Source of the DNA: Dasyornis broadbenti
Lineage: Eukaryota; Chordata; Aves; Passeriformes; Dasyornithidae
DNA: 64,000 nt
Assembly (NCBI GenBank): GCA_013397935.1
Contig: VZRN01000634.1
Span: 4,654,525-4,718,524 of the forward strand
Direction of reading: 5' to 3'
Under the pieces are notes generated by a model. That model was given only the letters and a program-made list of their open reading frames with translations, was not told the DNA's origin and did no database searches. The translations under genes and the position numbers were made by a program. Each line of letters starts with the position of its first letter. Position 1 is the stretch's first letter. Below are positions 10,559 through 25,271 of the stretch, one piece after another.

Positions 10559-13500
10559 CAGGGACTGATCAGTGACTGTATAAAACACATTAGCAGCTTT
10601 TCTTCTTTTAGCTGCCTTTAGTCGAAGCTCATTCATCACGTCAGGAAGATGGAATGTCTCAGGTTATTCCTGCTGCATGGAGAAATGGCAGTGAATCTTT
10701 AAGGTCAGGGGAGAAGACAATAGTTCCAGGTTATTACAATTGTTTTTCCACGGCTGATCCTCAGGCTGCCTTGGCACATTTAGTTTGGTTTATTTCTCGG
10801 TGTGAATAGGGACAAACGCACCTCAGCACTGAGCTGGAGAAGGAGTTTGGGGTTTAACTGCGTTTCCTGAGCACTTTGTGTTTGTTTGCTGGCATTTGTG
10901 CACCAGCACCACAACAAACCACTGGGGTGTTTTTAAAAAGCGTTTACATCCATAGCGCCAACTCCAGAGTTTCTGCTATGGCTCTCTCAGTCTCACACCC
11001 CAAGGGATGATTGCAGCTTCTCAGCTCTGGAAATCAAAGGAAGAGTGAGAATTAACCAGGGGTAACCAAGGCATAAACCTTATGTGGGGATTCCTTTGCA
11101 GGAAGGATGATTTATCTGTGGCCAAAACAAAGTAAAGGCATCATCTTGGTGCCATCCCTTGACAGCCACAAGACACCCTCTCTATTTCCTGTATGAAATC
11201 CTGAGCCTGGAAAAAATACCGTCCCACAGTTGATCTGCAAAAGGAAAAAAAAACAAAATTAAACCAGAGGTTTTGTGCCTCAGCCCTGAGAGGATCTGCA
11301 CCTTTAGAAAACTTTAGCCCTCATCCTTTTATAGGGCCCTGATTTAGCTGTGCTCTGCCCTTCAGCTGGAATTAAATGGTAAAGCAGACCTTGTGCTTCC
11401 TTAGTATAGTCAGTTTTGGAAAAAACCTCATTACTGTCCAACATGGACGTGGCACTGCTCATTTTATGGTAAAATTGGTTTTAATACATTTTAAATAAAT
11501 CAGTGAAAAATAAATGCAATTTAGGTGAATTTCAGCTTCAGCTTGTGTGTATCCAGTTACAAAGCAGTGTGAGCTGAGCTGGGGCTGTGGTCAGGGCATG
11601 GTTTGCTTTTAATGAAAAATCCAGGAATAAAGCCTGTTCTCTATTAGACACTGAGTAAACACGTGCAAAATATGAGTTTCATTACTTGCTTTGCAAAATT
11701 GGGGATTTCAGCAATTTCTCTTTGAAGCTGCCTTATCCTGACTTTTTCAGGAAATAAGAACAGAATTCAGATTTTCAGTTCACCCAAGAAGATACATTGA
11801 AAATTATACAAATAGCTGAGGTTTTGTTTAAACTTTTATTACAATAGATGATGGAAACATCCTTATTATTCATAAAACTGAGACAGAAGCAAGTCTGTGA
11901 TAAGCTTTCTACAAACAGTAATTGAGGAACTGTTTGCCTTGCTTGCCCTTCATCTGGGCCGTGCTCTTGTCCACAAGAAAGGGCTTGCATTCCACATTGG
12001 GGAAAAAAGGCGCAAAAACTCAACAGAAGTTTCACTGAGGTTCCATTATGAGTAATTGTCTCTGGGATCCCAGCCCGCAGCTGAATTCTGCTACCAAGTG
12101 TTACTCGAGTCCTTGGAACGCGCTGATCCCGCTCTTTTGAGGCTGCTCGAGTGCCTCTGCCTCCCAGCTGAACTAAGGCTCCTCCACTTTTGGCCATGCC
12201 CCCTCTGCGCGTCTCCCGACTGTACCGTGAGTGGCTGCAATGGGGTTCATCCTTTTCCAGTCACAGATTGCTACGTTTCCATGTCCATTCTTGGCCCGTT
12301 ACTTTTGTAACTCAGACTCCCCTGTGTTCAGAGCCCCCAGACGCCACTGCCGTTTGCTGGGTGCCTGCGGATCAATTCGCAAGCTCCGGCAGCGGTGAGG
12401 CACACGGAAGCAGCGCGGTATGTGCAGAGAGATGTGTGAGCGTTCAGCACGGCGTCCAGTGCCCCTCTTGTGCTTGCAGGAGGCACAGAGCCCTCCCCGG
12501 GCAGCTGGAAATTCAGTGCCACCCTTCCATTCGCTAACAGGAAAATTGGGGCTTCATCAGGATGACAAAATGGAATGTTCCAATAAATTTGCCAAGTCAG
12601 ATGCCAGGATCTTGCTCACCCTTTTGTTTTAATTGCGAGAGAGGCAGCATAAACTTGTCCTCGCTGTTATATTCTTATCAAGGCAATTGCTTCTGCAAAT
12701 TGCAGTTTGAGGATACGACACTTAACCTTTCATAATTCAGAAATAGTTTCAAAATCCTGAGAGAATATGATAAAGTAATTTCGTATTCTTGGTGGTGGGA
12801 AGAGGGAAGACGCTTCAAAAGATGATCACCTCGTACAAACGTCAGGCTGCAGCGAGAATTGGCATTTGGGTACCAGATGCCTCCAAAAGCTACAGGCTGC
12901 TTTTCTGAGTCAATCTAGCTTAAAAAAGGAGAGGGGGGGAAAAAAAAGGGAAAAAGTCTGGTGCCTTTGGTCACAGTGCAGCCAGACAACAAAATGCAGG
13001 GAGGCTGTGCTACCCTGCTTTAATTTATGGCTTTCAGGTGTAAGGGCTCTGCGAACGTGTGTTTAGCATTTGCTAGGGTGTAGTGCTGCAATAGCTTTCC
13101 TTGCAGCCCTGACCTTTGGGCTAACAATGAGGCATTGCTGAATCATGAACTCACCGCCCTTATCTGACAGCTCTGACTCCTTTTCTCCTTCAATATTCTT
13201 TTCTTCTGGCTGTTACAAATTGTTGCGTGTCCTGGGAATGTCTGTGTTGCTGGCATTTAGATTTTAATCAGGCCCTTCTCCCTTTTTCTGACAGCACCAT
13301 TACGGGAAGATATTCTTCTACCTCCTGTGTTAATGCTGCCCTTTATAAATGTTCTTTGTTTACTGAATGGGGGAAAAAGGGTGCTCCGTGTTTTTATTGG
13401 AGCTGACACTCCACTGTGTGTTGCTGCTCATACACCTGTACCAGCAGATCCTCCCTGACAGCTGCTGCTCCTTGCATGAACTTCAATTTGTAAATCGCTG

Positions 13501-14034
13501 CTCACAAGGCCTTGCAATTTTCTCCTGGTTTGGGAAGATCATAGACTAGAGAGATACACTGAAATGATTTCAAATAGAATGGTTGGTGCCTTATTTCTTG
13601 TAGCATTTTAAGAGACTTTGCTCACGAGCAATTAATCTTATTCTTTATTATGTCCATGGAGCAAGGCCTTTCTTAAGCACAGTGCAATCAAAACCCTGGG
13701 TGCTGAAGGGTTAAGATGACGCAAAACTTTATTATTAACTGAGGAGATCACCTATTCATTTTAACCTTTATATTTAAGAAATCTATCATTCATAGAAATC
13801 CAGTTTTGAAAATGTAAACTTTAAGAAATCTTTTCTGATTTACTCATATTTTCATATTATTCTTCTCAAGTTCAGTCTTTCACTATTCTTGATAGTAAAA
13901 ATATTTGATGAAAAAGACAGTCTGAAAGTACCCAAAAGACAGTACGAGAATCTTCCAGATCCAATGGAAAGTCCTGTTACTACCTGTAGCAAAACTGAGA
14001 CCCAGAATGGGCTCTTATGAAATCTTTAGAAAGA

Positions 14035-14056
14035 TTTTTTTTTTTTTTTTTTTTTT
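14035..14056. repeat. Poly-T tract (22 T)
   Basis: Uninterrupted run of 22 T. It may be the A tail of a retroposed sequence on the minus strand or plain homopolymer expansion; no retroposon body is recognised beside it. Confidence 0.95.
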
Positions 14057-17000
14057 CCTAAGCTGAAGGCTTATGAGTGTCACTGATTCTGTGTGGTTAC
14101 AGACAGCATTGAAAACACGACCAGGGGATGATCCATGATCCAGTGCTTTGCTCGCTGAGATTCCTGACTTTCCCCATTCCCGTCATTCAGGGCTTCCACA
14201 GCCTTGGACTCCACTCCAGCTTAAACTCCCAGCCAAAACTGAGGATTTTGTTTCCTCCAAGCCCAGCATAAGAATCTGCAGCTGTTTCTCTTTGCTAAAT
14301 CTCCCAGCAAGGGTTGTTTAAAGGATTACGGTGCACAGTCCCTGTGCCGGGCGCCAAGCATTGCTCACTGGTCCCCAACAAAGGGAGAAGACGGATGAGC
14401 CAGGGAATCACCTGAAAAGGGTTTGCTCTTGTGTGTTCCATTCAGTGCTGGAAGAGTGGGAGGAAGAGGTAGAGCTGGAACCGAAGAATGACATCCAGAA
14501 TTCCTCGAGGTTGTTTCCTGTGTTTGGATTTGAATTCGTGAATTCCTCTTGATTTGGCAGTTGCTGTGCAATTAACAGAGGCACTTCAAAAGTTCAACGG
14601 TTTTGAATGGTCTGCAGTTGTCAGTCTATGCAGAGAATCGCTGAGCGTTCACAGAGAAACCACAATAGCTCAGAAAGCAGCACAATGATTCCTCCATAGT
14701 GCTTCCTAAGGAGAGCTCATTTCAGACTTACAAATTAGAAATTATCTTCTGGATTGCCCACTGAATACGAAACAAACTGGTCTTAAACATTTCATGTCAC
14801 TAAAATCACCGTGATTACAGCTCTTACCAACTGACTGCATGTTTGGCGAATGAGTTATTTGTGAAATTTGACTAAAATTAGCATTAAATCCTGACACATT
14901 CTGTCTAAAGGGAAAGCTGCCTCCCAGGAAGGTTCTCCCATGCCAAGCGTATCTCACGTGCAAGCTCTTTACATAATGTGCAAGGCTTGATCCATGGTGC
15001 AGTGCAGCTCCGGTAACGATCTGGATTTTCCAGAGGGAAATCTGCAGGTTGTCTGCTCTCTGAGAAAAGGATTCCTCAGAGGCCTGGCAGGTCCCACAGA
15101 GCTCCTGCTCCTGTCGTGGTACCAACACCACTGATTCTACAGCAATTGTGCAAAACAAGATTTTAGTTGTTTTAAAGATTTATTTTATCTCAGAGTGTTA
15201 AAAGAAAAAGCAGGGAAATCCAGTCCATTATGCAGGATAGCAAGATACTTAGATATGATGAAGGGAAACAGGAAAAAACTTGTTTACAGGAACATTATCG
15301 GAGGAAACCACTGCTTAGGTATGGGGGCACAGGAACGTGGGTAGGCATGTGAGATTAAGACTATTCAAGATTATTGAAATTTGTAGTATTAATTTTCTGC
15401 TCTTAAAACTATCTGAGATTCTTGCCACAGAGCCCTCTAGCAGAAATTGTCTGGAATAAGCCATTCTCTGTTTATCACTTATTAATAAAATATGCATTTA
15501 AATAATTGGAGAACACTCAGTCTCAAAGGAAAATGTAAACAGACGTCAGATATCAGTTACATTTGGCGAGGGAAAAGTGAGAGATGATACATCCAGAGAC
15601 TATTCCAAGTCCTTCATTTTCTGGATGTTCCTACTGCTAGAATTTCAGAGAACTTAGAGCTTTGCTGTCAGAAAAGGAAGCGATGAGCTGAAGAGTTGGC
15701 ACACGTGGTAATTGTCACATCAGACGACTTACACGCTGAAATCAAGCCGGATTCCCGTTTAATTGTACTGAAACCACGTGTAAATCTGCACATGAGAGCG
15801 AGAGATGCACTGTCCAGGAGATGCAAAGTATCCCCTTTGAAATATGGTTGTTATCTCCAAGTGAGAGTGAGTTCTGGTGTAACCGGGGATTTCAGCTAAA
15901 AGCATGAAGTCACTGTATCAGCTAAAGCACATTAAAGTTCTTCACGGTGTAAGGGCAAGCAGAAATCCCCACAGAGTGCTTCCAAAGAACTGAACATCCA
16001 TTGCTGTACAGCAGCCTCACTCCCATAAAAACAGATTCATAAAGTGAAATGTCATTTCTTTAGGTAATTCTTTTAAAATATATTTTACAAGACTGGACTC
16101 CTAACGAGCGGTGCTTTCAGCATGATTAACAAGTAACCTTATTTAGCACCTGAGCATCGCAGAGCCGCTGCACTAAATCCAGGCTGGTACGTCATTGTCT
16201 GGCACCAAAAGTGGAAGTGTAGGGGCTTACAGCTACCGAATGTAGGGGCTGAGGGAAATCTCAGGAATCGCTTGTGCTGAACTCTTAGAGTCCCATGGAG
16301 TCCCCTCAATACTTCCCCAGCCCCTTGGCAAAACTTCTCACAGATGATGCCACAGCCAGCCTGTGGATGCTTTAGAAAAGAGAGAGCTGGAGCTGAAAAG
16401 CGCCTCAGAATGATTGGGTGGATGCATTTCTGGAGGGAGTCTTTGTTAAAATGCTTAAAAACAATTGTTCTTTTTCAGCAGGGTCATATATTAACCAAAG
16501 CACGGTGAAACTATTAAATCAGGCATTTACTAAAAGGCCCTCAGAATTAGTCTAAAAATTGAGTAATTAGACCCATGCTGCGCTGGCATTACTTTTGTGA
16601 TATTGCTTCCAAGTGAAGCCCAGTTTCACTGCAGCACTTTCATTAGCTGCTCCATGGAAATTAGCTGGGAAAGAATGCCGTATGTTTTCAATTATATTTT
16701 AATAGAAGGGACCAAGTTATTTTCTTCTAGACTCCAAGAGTTAGCAGTAGAATGTGTAGCGTGCATAAAATCAGCTTTGCAATCATTTTCATCCGCAGAA
16801 GATTGGTTTGCAACAATTTATCTTCGTGAAGGGCTTATAATCAACCGGAATTCAGATTTACATAAGATTAGAGTTATTTTTAAAAATACCTGTAATACAA
16901 AGTACAGCCTAGCACCTTTTGATGAGCACTATTAGCTGGATTCTGTGACTTGAATGGGAGTTGCAGAAAGAGTCTAATGAGAAAGGTACTATAAAACCAA

Positions 17001-20000
17001 ATTAACTGATGTTAAGGACTGACAGCAGCTAAAAGAGCTTCCATCTTAAATCCGTTTACTTTGGTACCACGTGAAGTACTGAAAGACGTAGCAGTTAAAT
17101 CACGTTAATGTTCAAATTTTAAAAAAATAAAGGTAATATAAAAGCCTAAGGAAAAATAGCTAAATACCAGAAATACTTGTGAGTGTACAGCCATCTAAGG
17201 GTGGTTAAATAAAGAAAATGAAATTATACTGCAGATCAGAAATAGGGATTAGTTTCTCTGAATTTCATTTATTTACATGGACTAACCACCTGCTTTGTGG
17301 ATTTTCTTGATTAGATTGTGGATTTTTCCATTTGTGATGTGATTTACTCTCTGTGAACATCTAGAACTTTGTATCATTGCTGCATTCCTTTTCTACATCC
17401 ACATTTGCAAAACAGGAGCCGGGTGAGATTTGGAGTTAGACACCAACAGAGAAACAGTTCACATCCAGCCTAAGCCTGCATCAGTCTTGGTAGATCCCCA
17501 ACATTTCACAATGAGTTCACGAAATTGACTGTCAGCACCGGAATGTGCAAGATTCCTGTGAGCAGGGGGCAGGTGAGCCTGGAAAACGCGACAGCGGTGC
17601 ACGCAGAGGTTCCCACCCTGCAGCTGCAGGTTGCAGCAGTTCTCGCAGGGTGACAGGTTTTGATTTGCTGGCACAACAAACACAAGGGTCAGTGAGGCTT
17701 TGGTGGTTTCAGATTCTCATGTTGCTTTTAACACGGCGCTCTCCCTAGGAAGTGACTGCATTATTTTATATTTTTACAGAGAGCACAGATTCAGTCGTGT
17801 ATCAGAAAGGGCTCACTGGGTAGCCGAGGGGAACCACCTTCATGCTGCCTCATTTCCCACAGTTATCACCCCTTGCTCCTCTAGGCCTCGACATTAGCAA
17901 TTTCTGTAATCCTTTCCAGCAGGCAGCTCCGAAAGATTAGAAATGTTTTCTCACTCTCAAGTAGTCAAATGGAAATATTGCCATTTAAAGTGAACTGTGC
18001 ATTCTCTGTCCAGGAACTGCTTCGTGCCACTTGAACTGATGGTGGAGAGCGGATGCTGTGATTATCCCATGGCGACCAAGAGGAAAAAGAGAGAGAGAAA
18101 ATTGCAGCACTCGCCCAGGAGGAATCATTGGAATATTTAGGGAGACACAGTCACCTTTTACTTTGCTGTGGCCCTTGAGTCAGAGCATGAGGGGATACTA
18201 AAGGATCAGCATTTCAGCAAAGCTGCCGGATCACACACACAGGGCACACACTGACCCGGGCATCACCCAGCGCCTGTGGGGAACAGCAGCCCCGGCAAAA
18301 TTCAGCGGCAATGGCAGAGTTTAACAGCTGCAGCATCAGAAAAGACAAAGATGATATTTTTTGCAACTTGAAGAAATATTAAATGTCCAAAAAGAAGCAT
18401 TAGATTGGTCACTCACAGGAGATAGGAATCTGGTTGTTTTAAGAGGAAAGTAGAAAAGCTCACTTGCTCAAAATACAACTGAGCAAAATATTCTCATTTC
18501 AGGACAAGAAGAGATAGAGCCAAGTACTACAGAGCTTTAAAACTGGAGAAGAGACTGAAAAATAACATTTCGCTTTTGAATTCTTTTTGATAACTCCAGT
18601 GGTTTGGGACTTACCTGAGAAAGTCTTGCAGCTACTAAATGTTCAGTGTTTCATTTTGAGAGACATGTTTGGGTAATGCCCAATTAGCCTAGATAAAGAA
18701 AAATTTTTAAAAAGCTGGGGTTTTTTTCCAGTGACAAAATTAAAATATCGACATTCATCTGCCTGTGTGCATGCATTAACAAAGAGACACTCGTGTCATA
18801 ATTAAAAATAATGTCTTATCATTTCTCTTGTGCAGTAGCTGTTGCTACTGGAGGAATTATTCGTTTACTGTGGATTTGTATTTTGAAAAACTACATGTGA
18901 TTGTTAGGAATGCGTAAATTAGCCTCTCTTGCCTGGCTTTATCAGACAAACAAAGGCACATTTGGGCTTTTCCTGCTGCCCCATGAACTTCTGCTCCTGC
19001 ATTTGTGGATTTCTGAGAGTTCACCAACCCACAGTGGCGCAAAACTCAAATAGTGTTGGATTCTCATAAGAACGGCTTCTACCAACCTGTTCCGTCTCTA
19101 TTTTTAAAATAATTTGAAAAAATAATATTTTAAAATACTTTAAAAAATATTTTTAAAATAATTTTTTGAAGAACCGCTATTAAGTCATTTAGTTCTTCCA
19201 TCATGCAGTAACGTCCTTTGAGGAAATGTCATTCCGTAAAGTTATACAAAGTGAATATCTGCAAAAAAGTCCGTGCTGAAACTTTAAGGATGGAAAAAGA
19301 TGATTACTGCTAATAACCTTGTCTGGTTCCCTGTCAACACACAAGGATTTCATCAGAAGCTTGCCAGGGTTGTGTTAGGTCTCACTTTAAATAACTCAAT
19401 GAATCATTTTCCCTCATGGATTGCTGAGGAAGAATTCCACACCACAGGGAGCTGAACACACCCTTTTTGTTTAATGTCATTCAATACATGAACTACAGGC
19501 TACAATTCTGGCAGTAAAACTTCTTCCTTGCATGATTGCAACTCATTTCCGTAGGTAATCCTGCGTAAGGAGAACCTGGGCCAGTTGGAAACTTTGGACA
19601 GGCTGCTTTTTAAGAAATCCTGAACTAAATAAACACTGTTCGAGAGAGCCCTTCCTGTGTGGCTGCACAGCTCCTTGCTGGCAGTGCCAGGGGTTGCAGG
19701 TTTTTACTGCAGAGCTCCTCACAGTGAAGCTTTAGCACGGCTTTTGCTGAGCGAGGGACGATGGAGGGGCTCTGCTCCCATTCCCCTTGGCCTCCAGGAA
19801 CGGCAGCGAGCGCAGAGGTGCCTCCAGCCACTCGATCCCGCTGTGCTCTCTGACAGAGACCCCGACAGACCGTGCTGAGCTCTGGAAGCTCATTTTATCT
19901 CTACTTACATCTCGGCTTGGTCCACCTGGGCTGCACTTATTTCATTCCAGAGCCAGTTTTCCCCTTAATACCGGGAAAACCTGCGTGCTCTTTCCCTGAC

Positions 20001-23000
20001 TCTGGGCCGGATGGTGACAGGGCAGTGCCGCTGCTCCAGCCCCACCAAATCTGTCAGTTCCTTCCCAATTGCTGTGAAATGAGGAACAGTAAATTGCTTT
20101 TGTTTCTCTCACTGCTCCTTGGTATCGGAGAGGAATGATTTATGAACTGCAGTCTGCAACGCTGTGGAGCAAATACCTGCAGAAAAGTCCTTTTGGTGCT
20201 GCTGTGCTGCTCCTCTGGGCTGTGCCAAGGCAAAGCTGATGCTGCCCCGTCCTTCTAACGCTCAGCTCTGCGTGAACCGTGCTAACAGAGGTATTGCTCT
20301 TTTGAAATTGTTATTTCTGCATTAAATGCTACAAATAAATAAAAAATGAATAATCAGGAGTCTTGAAAGTGAAGGCTTTTTGATTCAGTAGAATTGCGGT
20401 GTAAATATTAGACCAAAGGACATGAAAATTAATATTTGATTGAAGACAGTAAAATGCACCTTTCTGTCCAACTTTAAGCAAATTGAACAAAGACAGCAAT
20501 TGCAATAAGAAGAACAAAGCAGAAAGAATCCTGGTATCAGATAAAAGATCTGAAGTCTCAGTAAAAACAAAAGCTGTCATTTTATCACTGTTGCCATCTT
20601 TTTACCAAATATTTCAGTATTTTAGCTTATGCCACCATCTACTGGTCACCAGCTCAACGTGTTCAGCTCACTCTCCAGCAGATTCCATAAGGTTTTCACA
20701 CAGAGGTCTGCTCTTGACCTGAACTTTAGGAATATATTTTTTAAATGCCTTTTTGCATTGGCTTAAAAATGCAAATTGGACAGAGTGGTAGAAATTACTT
20801 CTTGATTAGACAGATGCTTTTGAAAACTTCAGCGACTCATATTTCTGTGTGCAGTTTGGGAGCTGGTGAGAGTCACCTGTTGCCAGAAACTTTGGTGGAA
20901 ATGTTAGCTTTTAATTAATGTCTTGAGTGTGCATTGAAGGTTCCCATGGCACTTGCTTCATTTGTAATTCGTAGGATTATTATTCTTTGGCCTGAATTCA
21001 TACATTGCATGTGCCACGTTTAAAGAACTGGGTTCTGGTGTTAATAATCTATTTTACCCTCACCTTCTGCTTTTTCAATAAGCCGAAGCAGAGAAATGCC
21101 AAAACACAGATCTTAAAATGCCAAGCCTTTAGATAAATTCCTGCAGGAATTTACAATCCAAAGGATTTACAATCCGTTACTACGAATTTGTGGTCTTGGC
21201 AAGCGTTTTCACTCACTGCATGTGAGAAATCGGATGATACAGCACCGAGTTCTGCATGTGTGGGGAGGGAATTGGGTAATTCTGGTGATGTATGGATGTG
21301 TTTCTTGTCATCCCTGAAGTTTATATGCACACACCGAACAAACAGAAGAGCCTGTGATGTGGTGTCACTTCATCCTTTTGCCTGGGGACCTAGAGAGCCT
21401 TCCTCAGCTCGGGCTGTCCCTGCCTTTCCTCTTCCCCCCTCTTCCAGAGACAAACCCTCATTCCCAGAAGGAGAAGCAGAAGCAGGTAACCAGGCTTCTG
21501 TAAAATCTCTACCAGCAAAGCAGTTTGTCACTTGAAAATGTTCTCCAGAGCGAGGCAGGAATTGTGGCAGAAATGTCCCTCCTGTTGCACCTTTTCATGC
21601 AGCGTGATCAAAGGATGTTCTTTTCCCCAGCACAAGTCCTGGGTGCTGTTCCTGTGCACAGCCGTGCCTTTTGTCCTGTAGGCTCTGATATTCCTGAAGG
21701 CCCCGAGTCTGAGCGCTGGGCTCGGGTTTGCCATAACCAGTTCCTTTGGGAGGATGTGCAGCACTGAGGTCAGGAGAGGGTTAAATTGTCACCACAGGCA
21801 GAACCACTCTCCCTTCAGAAGACCCCCATGAACCTGAGCCAGCCATTCATTAATGGGAATGGAAGCCTTTATTACCGACTTTAATTTCCATGCAGCTGTA
21901 ACCCCAAATGAGGGAGCGAGATTCCATCCCCGACCACGCCTGAGCAGCTCCTCTGCCTCCCACGGCTCTGGCCCCTGGCCCGTGCCCTGGCAATTTCTGG
22001 GGTGACAGCAGCACAGAGCCCGTTCTCCCTGTGCCACACTCCCCAGAACAGTTTCTGTAGTGATAACTTCAGGGCTTCATGCTAATGGACACAGCCAATT
22101 AATTTCCCGTCTATCCTTTTTTCCTTGCTTAGCTTTACTAATGTCAAAACTAAATGTCAAGTAGGAAAATCAGTTTTGTCCCTCTAGCTTAGAAACAGTA
22201 GCTAAGGATAAAATCTGAGCCAAACATTGCGTCTCTGAAGATTTCACATATGACTAATTGCAATTTGGAAGCACACAGGCTTTTAAATAAGATCTGTGTT
22301 TTTACAGACAGAGCACACCAATGGCTGCAGTGGGGAGCACCCTTAGGGTTGTCAGGCTGGAATTCGGCTCTAAAAGTTGATCTGATAAGAGAGGGGGACG
22401 TGTTTCCTCCGTGCTGTCTTTTCCAGACTTTACCTGAGGGAGGAAATAATCTGGTGTCAGGTCTTAAAAAAGCTGGAGGATATTGCTGCAGTCACACACC
22501 TCGCTGGCAATTTGTCCTGTGGTGAATCACGAAGGTTTGGCACGGTAATGTCCAGTCCAGCAGCAGCTCTGAGATGCTGCAGTGGGAAATCAAGGCAGCG
22601 TGATGCCGAGCCAGATCTGTAGCTAAAGTGTTATTCCTCGTGATAAGTGCCATTGCCTCCCATTTGTCACTGCCCGGCTGGGGCATGCATCACCCTGACA
22701 GCTGCTCTTTACCGCAGCGCTCCTGCAGCTGGGTCAGCCAGGCTGATGGGGAGTTTGCGCTCAGAAGACCAGAAAGCAGGAGAATGGGAAGGGAGGTGAT
22801 TTGGAGTGGTTCTGTCCAACAGGTCATTGATCTGCTGGTGTGGATTATGATACAACACTTGCACAGGCACAAAGCGGCCAGCCCCACTTATAGTGTTTGT
22901 CGTGGGGAAAAAAAAAAAAACTTGATTCATGACTTGGAAAGAATGCCTTGGTTTTTAACTTTCTTTCTAAGAAAATTCAATACTGATTATAGAAGGCTCT

Positions 23001-25203
23001 GGAGTTTTTTGAATCTCTAGGCTAAATCCAAGGATTTTTTTTCTGAAAAAGTCATCAGGATATATTTTTTAAAAAAACATTTTGCTTCATTACTGTGACT
23101 TTAAGCATTCATTATGGCTACAATGATAGCAGAGAGATCACAGAGCACATGGAAATGGCATTAATGACCCTTAGTAGGAAACTGCTGTAAAGTTGATCGG
23201 GATGTGTGAGTGATTTGCATATCAGTGACAGCCAAGAAGATGATAATTGTTCACCAGCAATTTTGCAATGAAATTAGGAGTATTCACACAATTAAAGCTT
23301 TAAGTATGCAGTTGATTAAGAAGGATCAGATCGCAAGGCCCTCCTGTTTAAAGCGATCAGATCTGAAGAATGAAGTCTTTCATCCAGCGATTAGCTGGAT
23401 CATTTGGAACGGCAGCAGAGGTGACTGGAATTTGCACTCAGAAGCTCGGAAAGGTGTGAGAGGTTTAAAAGCTGATGGATGCTCTGAAACCTTGCCTTGC
23501 CTGCAGGGCTGCCAGTGCCCATCCGAGCTGGCTTTGTTTCCATGAGGCCTTGGCCCTAATCCAAGGAGTCCCAGGGTAAACACACGGGGCCCTGCCAAAG
23601 CTCCAGTACCTGATCCTCAGCCCGCAGGGCACCCTGCAGGGAAATAGGGACCTGCGAGGAGCCACCATTCCCATCCCACTCAGGAGCATCAGCTGCTCCT
23701 GCTTATTCCTGGGACACGCAGTGAAGCAGAAATGCCCTGGCCTGGCACTTCTTGCGGGGGTGGACATCAGCACAGGCAGTGGGCTTCACTGCTCACAAAA
23801 ACTCCTCTCACTTCTGTTTCCTTTTCCCTTTCCAGATCATAGCGTAGGCTGTGAATTAAAAATGTTACAGGTCAGAAGATGGTCTTACACATGGACCAAT
23901 TTCTTTCACTGAGAGTGATTAAAATTCAGAATGATTCTTGATGACAAAAGTAGCCAATATTTTCCTTTTTTTTTTTTTTCCTACAGCTGTTTTTATGGTT
24001 CTTTTATTTTCTTTCATTGGCTGCCACTGGCATGAAACGCTTTACCAAGTTAGGCAAACAACCTTGAAACGCTGCTGATGAATTCCTAAACACGTGACGA
24101 GCGTGATCAAAAGTGTGCTATAAATATAAAGAAACATAACATGAAGATTTTGTTTTGTCTTTCAAGCAGCGTTTTTGCTCCTGGGGAAACCCCAGAGAGA
24201 AGGAAAGCACAAACTCCTCAGGACCCTGAGAGAGGCTCCCAGCATGCAGGCAGAGAAACTGCAGAAAGCTGTTGAGCAATCCTAGAGCCAAGGCTCTAAG
24301 GGTGCCCCTCTGTAAGAACCAGATATAATTCACTCTTATCTCCGTCACCTGACAAGGTTCAAGATTGAAGGTGTAGATTTATTTAAAACGGGAGCTTGCA
24401 CTGATGAAGTAATGTGAGAGCAGACAAAATGCTTTAACAGCCCAGGCTTGAGAGCTCTCTGGGGCTGCTTTCACATCTCAATTTATTTGCACTCACCTCG
24501 CTGCAGGTGAAACTTAATCTCCTCTCGGATTTCTAGTCTTCATAAGGGTTTTTTTTTTGTATTTATTTAGTGAAGTCTTAAACATTTTTATGAAAAAGAC
24601 ATAGAAAATTTTTAAATGGTGAGAATACCCCTGTTCTCCAATTTAGATTGCTTAAAGATTTGAAATGAAACTTTTAATAACAATAAAAAAGTTCTGTAAT
24701 AAGCTATCTGTCATATAATTTTAAATGTAAAGGAAATCCAAAAAGGATTATCCAGCCTATGAATGTATTTCACCTGGTAAAACCTTGATTTTGTTGTGTC
24801 TGAAAGTACAGCAAGTATTGAGCACATGGGAATGACTTGCAGGTACCGAGCACTAACAAAACGTGGTTTGAGTCCAGTTCTGTTCATTATTTCCCGTTAA
24901 CAACGTGCACAACAGAGTATAACAGGATGTTGAAATCATAAAACTACTTCAGCAGGATTAATTCGTGAAAGACAGCATTGGGGAGTAATTGGCCAAATAA
25001 TATTGTCCCTCTCCCCAGAAAACGATCTAGAGATTCCCAAATTCTGAAAAAAAAATGGATAGCCTGGATTATTACTACATCTTCAGGCAAACTTTCATTA
25101 GAATTTGAAAGTTTTTGTAAATTCAGAATAACTCATAGAAAGTTAAAAAGGTGAATGGTGTTACACAACCCTTTTTCAATTGTCTCCTAAGTACATTTAT
25201 GCG

Positions 25204-25271
25204 TATATGTTTCTATGTCTTTATATGTTTCTATGTCTTTATATGTTTCTATGTCTTTATATGTTTCTATG
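25204..25271. repeat. 18-mer tandem repeat, about 3.8 copies
   Basis: Unit TATATGTTTCTATGTCTT is repeated three times perfectly (25204-25221, 25222-25239, 25240-25257) and a fourth time for 14 bases. Confidence 0.97.

Noticed and set aside
19100..19170. Apparent inverted repeats in an AT-only tract
   Set aside because: Runs of A and T with TTTAAA cores pair with themselves trivially. There is no distinct stem-loop with conserved arms.
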